A stretch of DNA of 32,076 nucleotides from CAYRJA01 sp964424455. Its GTDB lineage: Bacteria > Bacteroidota > Bacteroidia > Chitinophagales > UBA10324. A program made the position numbers and the translations under genes. The notes under the pieces are model-generated. The model did no database searches. It had not been told where the DNA came from and saw only the letters and a list, made by a program, of their open reading frames with translations. The stretch spans positions 1 to 32,076 of the forward strand of contig CAYRJA010000026.1 of NCBI GenBank assembly GCA_964424455.1. Reading direction: 5' to 3'. The first letter of the stretch is position 1. Each line of letters opens with the position of its first letter. Of the stretch, positions 15,925 through 23,958 are shown piece after piece.

Positions 15925-16926
15925 GTGGATATAAAAGAAATTCTTTCCAAACGAATAATGATTCTTGACGGCGCCATGGGTACTATGATTCAGCGCTACA
16001 ATCTTAAAGAAGAAGATTACCGTGGTGACAGGTTTAAAAATCATCCTTCTTCTCTAAAAGGATGCAACGATTTACTGTGTATTACTCAGCCGCAGATAAT
16101 CACCGAAATTCACAATGCATATTTTGAAGCCGGTGCAGATATCGTTGAAACAAATTCATTCAATGCTACTTCCGTTTCAATGGCAGATTATCAACTTGAA
16201 AATATAGTGTATGAGTTGAATGTGGCTGCCGCTAAAGTGGCGCGCAAAGCAGCAGATAGCTTCACTGCTAAAACTCCCGGCAAGCCGAGATTCGTAGCCG
16301 GCGCTTTAGGTCCCACTAACAAAACAACTTCTCTTAGCCCTGATGTAAATGATCCGGGCTTTCGTGCCATTACTTACGATGAATTAGTTGCTGCATATAC
16401 TGAGCAGCTTCGCGGACTGATTGACGGCGGAGTTGATTTGATATTAGTAGAAACCATCTTTGATACCCTTAACGCAAAAGCTGCGCTCTATGCCATCCGT
16501 GAATATTTTGATGTGATTGGAAAAGAGCTTCCAATAATGATTAGCGGAACTATTACAGATGCCAGCGGTCGCACATTGTCCGGACAAACTACAGAAGCAT
16601 TTTACAATTCTGTAGCACATTCAGAGCCGCTAAGTGTTGGTTTAAACTGTGCACTTGGTGCAGACATGATTCGTCCCTACTTACAGGATTTATCAAATAT
16701 CTCTGCCTGTTTTGTAAGCTGCTATCCAAATGCGGGCTTACCAAATGAAATGGGAGAATATGATGAATCCCCTGAAACTATGGCTGCCACTATTCGTGAG
16801 TTTGGTGAAGCCGGGTTTCTGAATATCGTGGGTGGGTGCTGCGGCACTACGCCCGAACATATCCGTGCAATAGCAAACGCAGTGAAAGATTTCAAACCAC
16901 GGCAAGTGCCTGTATTGTCAGAGTAA
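15925..16926 (+). CDS. metH: Methionine synthase, homocysteine-binding component (split MetH, N-terminal part)
   Basis: A 333-residue homocysteine S-methyltransferase domain corresponding to the first module of MetH. It opens with ILDGAMGTMIQRYNL, and the zinc-binding cysteines are Cys242 (GLNCALGAD) and Cys305/Cys306 (GGCCGTTPEH). The GTG at 15925 is chosen because homologues begin about ten residues before ILDGAMG; the ATG at 15958 would remove that part. It is translated under SAM-I riboswitch control and followed 60 bp later by the rest of MetH. The two lengths (333 + 896) add up to a normal MetH. It must act together with the next protein. Confidence 0.93.
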   Translation: MDIKEILSKRIMILDGAMGTMIQRYNLKEEDYRGDRFKNHPSSLKGCNDLLCITQPQIITEIHNAYFEAGADIVETNSFNATSVSMADYQLENIVYELNVAAAKVARKAADSFTAKTPGKPRFVAGALGPTNKTTSLSPDVNDPGFRAITYDELVAAYTEQLRGLIDGGVDLILVETIFDTLNAKAALYAIREYFDVIGKELPIMISGTITDASGRTLSGQTTEAFYNSVAHSEPLSVGLNCALGADMIRPYLQDLSNISACFVSCYPNAGLPNEMGEYDESPETMAATIREFGEAGFLNIVGGCCGTTPEHIRAIANAVKDFKPRQVPVLSE

Positions 16927-16986
16927 GAATTATTAAATCAACAACAGAGCTTATAATACTTATTCCCTAAGTCTTAATAATAGAAG

Positions 16987-19677
16987 ATGACTACTAAAAT
17001 AAAACCCTACTTACGGTTAAGCGGTCTCGAATCGCTTACTGTAACACCTGAATCTAATTTCTTGAATATCGGTGAGCGCACCAACATCACCGGATCTAAA
17101 GAATTTTCACGGCTGATATTGGGTGGCAATTATGATGCTGCCCTTTCTGTTGCCCGTCAGCAGGTAGAGAATGGAGCGCAGGTAATTGACATCAACATGG
17201 ATGAGGGAATGTTAGATGGCGAAAAGGCAATGGTGAAATTTCTTAATCTGATAGCTGCTGAACCGGACATTTCTAAAGTTCCTGTGATGATTGACTCATC
17301 CAGGTGGTCAATTATTGAAGCCGGACTAAAATGTCTGCAAGGAAAAGGAATTGTAAATTCCATTTCACTGAAAGAGGGTGAAGAGGTTTTCTTAGAACAT
17401 GCGAAAAAGGTTAAGCGTTATGGCGCTGCGGTGGTAGTGATGGCTTTTGATGAAACAGGTCAGGCAGATACTTATGAAAGAAAAAAGGAAGTTTGCAAAC
17501 GCAGCTATGATTTGCTGACTGAGAAAGTAAAGTTCCCGCCACAGGATATTATTTTCGATCCAAACATCCTTACAGTCGCTACCGGAATTGAAGAGCATAA
17601 CAACTATGCTGTTGATTTTATCCGTGCCACAAAATGGATTAAAGAAAATCTCCCTCATGCAAAAGTAAGCGGTGGTGTAAGTAACATTTCATTTTCATTT
17701 CGCGGAAACAATGTGGTGAGGGAAGCTATGCACTCTGCATTTCTGTATCACGCCATCAAGGCAGGTTTGGATATGGGCATCGTGAATGCAGGAATGATTA
17801 CTGTATATGATGAAATTCCAAAGGACTTATTGGAAGTAGTTGAAGATGTATTGTTCAACCGTCGTGCTGATGCTACTGAGCGGTTGGTAGAGTTTGCCGA
17901 GAAAGTAAAGTCAAAAGGAAAAGTTATAGAGAAAGATGAAGCATGGAGAGATGCGTCGGTAGAAGAACGGCTAAAACATGCTTTGGTAAAAGGTATCGTA
18001 GAATACATTGAAAAAGATACAGAAGAAGCACGGTTGAAATTTGATAAGCCGCTTTCTGTCATTGAAGGTCCGCTGATGGATGGAATGAACGTAGTGGGTG
18101 ATTTATTCGGAAGTGGAAAAATGTTTCTGCCTCAGGTGGTGAAAAGTGCAAGAGTGATGAAAAAGGCAGTAGCGTATCTTCTTCCTTTCATGCAAAACGA
18201 CCCTTCTAAAGAAGGAGGCGGTCGCAAAAGTGCAGGAAAAATTCTCACCGCCACAGTAAAGGGCGATGTTCACGATATTGGAAAGAATATAGTTGGTGTG
18301 GTGCTCGGCTGTAACAACTATGAGATAGTGGACTTAGGTGTAATGGTTCCGGCAGAAAAAATATTAGCCACTGCAAAAGAAATTAATGCCGATGCCATTG
18401 GGGTCAGCGGGCTTATCACTCCTTCTCTGGATGAAATGATTCATGTAGCGAAAGAAATGGAGCGGCAGCATTTCACTATTCCTCTGCTTATAGGCGGCGC
18501 TACCACTTCCCGTATTCATGCGGCAGTCAAAATTGCTCCTCATTATTCCGGTGATACCGTTCACGTTTTGGATGCTTCTCGAAGTGTTCCTATAGTAGGC
18601 AGTTTATTAGGGAAAGACACTCATAAAGAATTTTCTGAGAAAATAAGAAAGGAATATGCCACGCTGCGTGAAGATCACCTGAGTAGGAAACAGAAGAAAA
18701 ATTATGTTACTATTCAACATGCACGTGAACATAAAATAAATATTGACTGGAATAATTACACCCCAACAGCTCCTTCATTTTTCGGAACAAAAGTGTTTGA
18801 AGATTTTCCTCTCGAAGAGATTCGTAACCATATTGACTGGACTCCCTTCTTCAATGTATGGGAACTGTACGGAAAATATCCCGCAATACTGAAAGATGAA
18901 AAGGTAGGAACTGAAGCAACCAAAGTATTTGCAGATGCCACTAAATTGTTAGATGAGATTATCAGTAAGAAATTATTAAAGGCAAGAGCCGTTATTGGTT
19001 TTTATCCTGCTAATACATTCAACGATGATGATGTTGAGATAACTGATACCAATGGAAAGAAAATAAATTTTCATTTTCTTCGCCAACAAAATGAAAAAGC
19101 TCTATCTCAATCTTATTATTCTCTCGCCGATTTTATTGCTCCGAAAGAGTCGGGTAAACAGGATTATCTCGGCGGATTTGCAGTATCAACAGGATTTGGT
19201 ATAGAAGCCCTTCTGGAAAAGTACAAGAAAGACCACGACGATTATAATTTAATAATGATTAAAGGGCTTGCTGACAGACTTGCTGAAGGACTTGCTGAAA
19301 CAATGCATGAATTAGTCAGGAAAGAGTATTGGGGTTATGCAAAAAATGAAAATCTGACTAACGAACAGATTATTCATGAAGAATACAAAGGTATTCGTCC
19401 CGCACCCGGCTATCCTGCCTGCCCTGACCATACCGAAAAAAGGACTTTGTTTGATTTATTACAGGTTGAGAAAAATACGGGAATACAACTGACGGAAAGT
19501 TTTGCCATGTATCCGGCTTCATCCGTCAGCGGATTCTATATTGCACATCCTGAATCCAAATACTTCGGAGTCGGTAAAATAGCAAAAGACCAGATAGAAA
19601 ATTATGCAAAGCGAAAAGGTGTTACAGTAGAGTTTGCTGAAAATTGGCTGATACAAAACCTGTCATACAAGTTTTAA
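16987..19677 (+). CDS. metH: Methionine synthase, folate-, cobalamin- and SAM-binding component (split MetH, C-terminal part)
   Basis: An 896-residue protein covering MetH modules 2-4. The pterin-binding domain (about 20-300) has LNIGERTNITGSKEF. A cap region (about 330-410) precedes the cobalamin domain, with the cobalt-ligand His429 in GDVHDIG (426-432), VSGLITPSL and GGATTS. The C-terminal reactivation domain has the SAM-binding RPAPGY (804-809) and AMYPASSVSGFY. The intergenic 60 bp is in the same frame as the first gene but contains several stop codons (TAA, TAA, TAA, TAA, TAG), so the split is real and not a sequencing error. It converges with the peptidase gene with only 4 bp between stop codons. 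Confidence 0.95.
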   Translation: MTTKIKPYLRLSGLESLTVTPESNFLNIGERTNITGSKEFSRLILGGNYDAALSVARQQVENGAQVIDINMDEGMLDGEKAMVKFLNLIAAEPDISKVPVMIDSSRWSIIEAGLKCLQGKGIVNSISLKEGEEVFLEHAKKVKRYGAAVVVMAFDETGQADTYERKKEVCKRSYDLLTEKVKFPPQDIIFDPNILTVATGIEEHNNYAVDFIRATKWIKENLPHAKVSGGVSNISFSFRGNNVVREAMHSAFLYHAIKAGLDMGIVNAGMITVYDEIPKDLLEVVEDVLFNRRADATERLVEFAEKVKSKGKVIEKDEAWRDASVEERLKHALVKGIVEYIEKDTEEARLKFDKPLSVIEGPLMDGMNVVGDLFGSGKMFLPQVVKSARVMKKAVAYLLPFMQNDPSKEGGGRKSAGKILTATVKGDVHDIGKNIVGVVLGCNNYEIVDLGVMVPAEKILATAKEINADAIGVSGLITPSLDEMIHVAKEMERQHFTIPLLIGGATTSRIHAAVKIAPHYSGDTVHVLDASRSVPIVGSLLGKDTHKEFSEKIRKEYATLREDHLSRKQKKNYVTIQHAREHKINIDWNNYTPTAPSFFGTKVFEDFPLEEIRNHIDWTPFFNVWELYGKYPAILKDEKVGTEATKVFADATKLLDEIISKKLLKARAVIGFYPANTFNDDDVEITDTNGKKINFHFLRQQNEKALSQSYYSLADFIAPKESGKQDYLGGFAVSTGFGIEALLEKYKKDHDDYNLIMIKGLADRLAEGLAETMHELVRKEYWGYAKNENLTNEQIIHEEYKGIRPAPGYPACPDHTEKRTLFDLLQVEKNTGIQLTESFAMYPASSVSGFYIAHPESKYFGVGKIAKDQIENYAKRKGVTVEFAENWLIQNLSYKF

Positions 19678-19681
19678 TCCT

Positions 19682-22600
19682 CTACTGCTTTGTAATTTTC
19701 TTGTTAATGATTTCATTCCCTTTTTGAACGCAAACAAAGTAAACGCCTGCCGGTAATTCGGAAATATCAAACTCTTTTTTAAACTCATTACTCTCCGAAT
19801 CATAGACATTATCAATAATCTTTTTGCCAAAGATATCTGTTACAGTAATTTCTATTTTTTTCGAATTTACCCTTGCTGTATTAATCAGGAACTTTCCATT
19901 ATTCGGATTAGGGTATAATTGAATATCCTCTGATGGATCAGACACTGTAACATTATTCCCTTCTATTCTCGGTGGTTGTTGTAATGTTGTGAATGACTGA
20001 AATACAGAATAATTGGAATGGTCGTTTTCGCTTCCGTTATTACAAGTAGACCTTATCTGCCATATATAGGTAGTGGATGCTTTAAGGTTATTAATGATAA
20101 GCTCTGTTTTCATATTACGTACCCGGTATGGCTGCCATTCATCCAAAGTTCCTGCTTCCTTTACCCTGATACGGTAACCGGTAGCTTCACCTCCGCTCCA
20201 TTTCAATACAGCAGAGTTGGATAATATATTTTCTGCTGTTAATGATACAGGAGCAAAGCAGTTAGACAGCGTTGTATAAGACATCAGTGCAGAATAATCA
20301 GATGAATCACTGAAATCGCTTTTGCAATAACTCATTATCTGACATTCGTATGATACACCGGGCAGCAGGTTGTTAATAGAGAAGGTTGAATCCTCCATTT
20401 GTGCCGTAAAATATTTCCATTTTATTGTACCAACCTGTCTTTGACGGATTTTGTAACTATATGAACAGGGTGTCTTACCCCAGCTTATTGTTGCTGAAGA
20501 AGATTTAATACCTGTTACTGCCTCTTTAGTAATCGCTTCGCATGAAAGGGATAAAATCGTGAAATCTTTTGTTTGTGTGCATCCCGCACTAGAGGTTACC
20601 GTTACAGCATAATTACCCTGGATCAGATTTAGGTTATCTTCTTCACTGGTTCCATTTGACCAAATATAGGTAAAAGGTGACTGCCCTGTTACAGTTATAT
20701 TTATACTTCCGTTCGCATCTCCGGAACAAGAAGGAAGATTATAGCTCTCTGTAATTAAAGGCAATGGATTTACGCTTACTGTTATTGATTTCGTTTTTGA
20801 GCAACCGTTTAAGGTTCCTGTAACAGCATAAGTAGTGGTGGCAGATGGTGTTGCTGTAACCGAGGATCCTATCGAACTACTTAATGATGAAAAGGGCTGC
20901 CATAAATATGTTGATGCACCGCCCACAGTTAGTGTTGCCGAGCTTCCGTCACAAACGGATGTATTAGGCGAAACAGATATATTCGGCAGCGGTTTAACCG
21001 TGACTGAAATTGTCTGAGTGTTTTGACATCCTCCCTGATCGCCTGTTACAGTATAAGTAACATTTGCGGAGGGAGCCGCATTAACCGATGTTCCGGTTGA
21101 AGAACTTAATCCAGTTGAAGGCATCCATACATAAGTGGATGCGCCGGAAGCTGTAAGCGCCGTTGAAGCCCCGTCACAGATTGAGGTACTACCGGATAAA
21201 ACAATTACCGGTTTTTCAGTAACTGATACAGATACGGTCTGGCTCTTTGAACAGCCATTAGATGTTCCTGTTACAGTATAAGTAATGGATTGAGTAGGTG
21301 TTGAAACAACTGATGTTCCGTTGGTTGCATTCAAATCTGTTGCAGGTGCCCATGAATAAGTTGAAGCACCGGAAGCAGTAAGCGTCGTACTGCCACCGGT
21401 ACAAACAGAAGTATTGGAGGAAACCATTACTGTTGGGAGTGCTGTTACTGAAACTGTAACAGTTTGGCTTTTTGAGCAATTACCAGAAGTACCTGTTACA
21501 GTGTAAGTTACCTGCGAAGCTGGTGAAGCCGTTACCGATGAACCCGTACTTGCACTTAATCCGGTTGACGGAGACCATGTATAAGCGCTTCCTCCGCTTG
21601 CGGTAAGTACTGCACTACCCCCTGCACAAATTGATGTGTTGGATGAAGCGGTTATGTTAGGTAATGATGTTACAAAAACAAAGACTGTCTGACTGTTTGT
21701 ACAACCATTGGATGTACCTGTTACGCTGTATGCCAGATTTGCTGACGGTGAAGCAATTACCGTTGCCCCCGTTGAAGTATTTAATGAAATATTAGGTGAC
21801 CATGTGTAAGCAGTTGCACCGGATGCAGTCATAGTGGTATTAGAGCCATTGCAAATAGTGGTATTACCGGAAGTGGAAATATTGGGTAATGACTTTACTG
21901 TTACAGACTGTGTAGTTGACACTCCGCTATAGGTGTAAGTGATAGCAAATGTCCCTGCTCCTACAATAACAGGAGAAAATTTTCCGTCTGAAACACCCAT
22001 ACCACTGTAAACTCCTCCCGCGGGACTGCCTCCTGTCAATGTGAAATCCGGTGTATTAGCACAAACGGCATTAAATGGTGAAAGCGTAACTGTAACACTA
22101 CCATTCTTTGTAATAATCCATGTTTTGGTATATACAGGCATTGCAACTTTACTTCTATAGGTAGAATCGGTAGCTGTCAGAACAAGCGAATGTGTGCCAT
22201 CTGTCAATGTACTTCCATTTACCTGATAACTATTTACATTAGAAGCAACTACTGAATTATCCAACTTCCATGTTCTCAGAACAGAGTTTGAACTTGGGGT
22301 TAAAAAGGATGCTGAAAATGTTTGGACTTGCCCATTTCCAAGTGTAACAGGTCCACTTGGCTGGTAACTGTCAATCAAACTAATAGAATTATTGATACAG
22401 TAAACTAATGTCTGATTACACACATTGCAGAAGGGCGTGCCCAGCATATTCATCTTACAATTACAAGCGGGCCTGTACCATCCTGTATTACAATAATTTG
22501 CTCCTTGATACAATCCAATGTTTAATGACGGGTAACTTCCGCAATTGGTAGAATTAGGTGTTGGAATAGGAATACTTTGGGTAAACCAATCCTTCCATTT

Positions 22601-23263
22601 CACTAAATCCGGATTTGTTTCCTTTGTTACATTCGGACGTTCTGATCCGCCACAATAGGCACCGCCGTATTCATCTCCCAAATCAGCAAAGGAGTGACCT
22701 AACTCATGAATCATTATTTCTGCACTGCTGGGATTTGTGCTGCAAATGGAATAAGTACCGCCTGAACCACCGTAGTATGGTGTATTCACAACAATTAGTC
22801 CTTTATCATACAGTGGAAAATTCTGCTGAAGGATACTATTGATAGCAGAAGTATTAGTACAATAGAGAAGACGATGTGTGCTTCCGTAATCAAAGGTTGC
22901 CGACAACGCAGTGTTCGGAGATGAAACAGGCACTTGTGGATTAGCTGTATTGCAATCAGATGCCGTGTTCGGATGTTTTGCACCACTATCAGTAGAAACT
23001 ACATGAATAGCATAAACATTAAAAAAAGAACTATATTCCTTAAACGGAGTAGTAGCAAACATTTTTTCAATAATTGTATTTACATCCTTTATATATTGAG
23101 TTTGTTGCGAAGCAGTATATCCATCTCCCAAAAAGACAAGGTTAATTCTGTTTGCAGGATTACCATTATTTACTAATGTATCAACAGTTAATGTTTGCGA
23201 ATAAGAGATTCCTGTGAACAGAAATAGTGTAAGAAAAATCTGTGTAAGCTTCTTAATTGCCAT
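19682..23263 (-). CDS. Secreted M64-family metallopeptidase with 75-aa repeats, FN3 domains and T9SS sorting domain
   Basis: A 1193-residue exported protein. A signal peptide (1-22) is followed by a peptidase domain (about 25-300) of the M64 (IgA peptidase) type: VFLGDGYTA, the zinc motif HELGH (186-190) with DEY (197-199), and a Cys-rich CNCKMNMLGTPFCNVC segment. Then come an Ig-like region (about 305-460), five repeats of exactly 75 residues (about 461-835), one SprB-type repeat (about 836-905), two fibronectin type III domains (about 912-1000 and 1003-1095) and a type A T9SS domain (IQLYPNPNNGKFLI to the end). All catalytic residues look intact. Its ATG overlaps the stop codon of the upstream 164-residue gene. 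The substrate is unknown, likely an extracellular protein. Confidence 0.88.
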   Translation of the reverse strand: MAIKKLTQIFLTLFLFTGISYSQTLTVDTLVNNGNPANRINLVFLGDGYTASQQTQYIKDVNTIIEKMFATTPFKEYSSFFNVYAIHVVSTDSGAKHPNTASDCNTANPQVPVSSPNTALSATFDYGSTHRLLYCTNTSAINSILQQNFPLYDKGLIVVNTPYYGGSGGTYSICSTNPSSAEIMIHELGHSFADLGDEYGGAYCGGSERPNVTKETNPDLVKWKDWFTQSIPIPTPNSTNCGSYPSLNIGLYQGANYCNTGWYRPACNCKMNMLGTPFCNVCNQTLVYCINNSISLIDSYQPSGPVTLGNGQVQTFSASFLTPSSNSVLRTWKLDNSVVASNVNSYQVNGSTLTDGTHSLVLTATDSTYRSKVAMPVYTKTWIITKNGSVTVTLSPFNAVCANTPDFTLTGGSPAGGVYSGMGVSDGKFSPVIVGAGTFAITYTYSGVSTTQSVTVKSLPNISTSGNTTICNGSNTTMTASGATAYTWSPNISLNTSTGATVIASPSANLAYSVTGTSNGCTNSQTVFVFVTSLPNITASSNTSICAGGSAVLTASGGSAYTWSPSTGLSASTGSSVTASPASQVTYTVTGTSGNCSKSQTVTVSVTALPTVMVSSNTSVCTGGSTTLTASGASTYSWAPATDLNATNGTSVVSTPTQSITYTVTGTSNGCSKSQTVSVSVTEKPVIVLSGSTSICDGASTALTASGASTYVWMPSTGLSSSTGTSVNAAPSANVTYTVTGDQGGCQNTQTISVTVKPLPNISVSPNTSVCDGSSATLTVGGASTYLWQPFSSLSSSIGSSVTATPSATTTYAVTGTLNGCSKTKSITVSVNPLPLITESYNLPSCSGDANGSINITVTGQSPFTYIWSNGTSEEDNLNLIQGNYAVTVTSSAGCTQTKDFTILSLSCEAITKEAVTGIKSSSATISWGKTPCSYSYKIRQRQVGTIKWKYFTAQMEDSTFSINNLLPGVSYECQIMSYCKSDFSDSSDYSALMSYTTLSNCFAPVSLTAENILSNSAVLKWSGGEATGYRIRVKEAGTLDEWQPYRVRNMKTELIINNLKASTTYIWQIRSTCNNGSENDHSNYSVFQSFTTLQQPPRIEGNNVTVSDPSEDIQLYPNPNNGKFLINTARVNSKKIEITVTDIFGKKIIDNVYDSESNEFKKEFDISELPAGVYFVCVQKGNEIINKKITKQ
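20759..21883 (-). repeat. Five tandem 75-residue repeats within the M64 peptidase
   Basis: The conserved cysteine of the SNTSxC motif falls at residues 471, 546, 621, 696 and 771, an exact 75-residue (225-bp) period. Each unit reads roughly SxNTSxCxGGSxxLTASG, a W-containing strand, SVTASP, YTVTGTxxGCxxxQTVxVxV. They are probably PKD/Ig-like spacer domains, each with one Cys pair. Confidence 0.9.
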
Positions 23264-23757
23264 TATTTACCCGGAGTTAACTTTGATGAAATAGAAAAGA
23301 CCTGTTCAATCCCGTCATCAGTTTTAATGATCGCTGAAACGCAATCCGATGAATAAGGTAGCCGAACCATAAAATCTGCTTCAGTTTTTTCAATGGTTAC
23401 TCGTCCGATTGTTCCATTTTCACCGGGATATTCTAATTCTTCTTTAAGCGGATTAACAATTTCTGTTTGAGATGTAACTTTACCGGAATTGCTTTTTAGT
23501 GTAATTTGATATTTATTTGTCTCACCGGTATGCGTGAATAGATTTATTGGTTTAAGAGTTCCTTTTACTACTTTATGACTTACTAAGCGAATTTCTCCAT
23601 TAGGGTTTGAATTCGTTTTTGTGATATGAAAATTCAGAAAGACGAATTGAGCATCTGTCTTATTTTCTGATGTTGTAACCTGCTGTGAGTGTACTTGTTC
23701 TACAATTCCAAGTAATAATACAAAACAAAAAACTATTAATTTATTAATAATTTGCAT
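23263..23757 (-). CDS. Small secreted protein of unknown function, co-transcribed with the M64 peptidase
   Basis: A 164-residue protein with a clear signal peptide (about 1-24, ending VHSQ). The mature part is beta-rich, with alternating strands such as GEIRLVSHKVVKGTLKP and KYQITLKSNSGKV, and has a single cysteine. No T9SS domain, lipobox or membrane helix is seen, so it is probably periplasmic or freely secreted. I do not recognise the family. The TAATG overlap with the peptidase start suggests coupled translation and a related job, for example an inhibitor, chaperone or partner of the peptidase; that is inference only. Confidence 0.75.
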   Translation of the reverse strand: MQIINKLIVFCFVLLLGIVEQVHSQQVTTSENKTDAQFVFLNFHITKTNSNPNGEIRLVSHKVVKGTLKPINLFTHTGETNKYQITLKSNSGKVTSQTEIVNPLKEELEYPGENGTIGRVTIEKTEADFMVRLPYSSDCVSAIIKTDDGIEQVFSISSKLTPGK

Positions 23758-23817
23758 AATCGTATAATTAGCTACCTAAAAATCAGTACCCGTAACGACT
23801 ATGTTTATTTAATGTTT

Positions 23818-23825
23818 CAAATATA
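23818..23825 (-). promoter_or_regulatory. Candidate -7 promoter element for the peptidase operon
   Basis: The minus strand reads TATATTTG, an exact match to TAnnTTTG, 60 bp before the start codon of the 164-residue gene. The identical octamer occurs at a similar distance before the SprB-type gene. No clear -33 TTTG is seen. Confidence 0.4.
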
Positions 23826-23900
23826 TTACAAATATCTATAATAATTATTGTCATAAATGTGCAAAGCTGAATATAATTAGTATTTAGCTTTATAAAAGAA

Positions 23901-23932
23901 GAAGCCCCCTCCGATAAATCGAAGAGGGCTTC
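23901..23932. terminator. Terminator hairpin after the SprB-type gene
   Basis: Arms GAAGCCCCCTC and GAGGGCTTC pair with a small C bulge; an inner CGAT/ATCG pair tightens the loop. T-rich tracts lie on both sides, TTTTTT on the plus strand and TTCTTTT on the minus strand. It lies 26 bp past the stop codon of the giant repeat gene and is the GC-richest hairpin nearby. Confidence 0.8.
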
Positions 23933-23958
23933 CTTTTTTAACTTGGTTAGTTTAGAAT

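Noticed and set aside
16924..16989. metH broken by a frameshift or point mutation
   Set aside because: Both parts are in the same frame, but five stop codons lie in the 60-bp gap and each part has intact domains and its own start, so it is a natural split.
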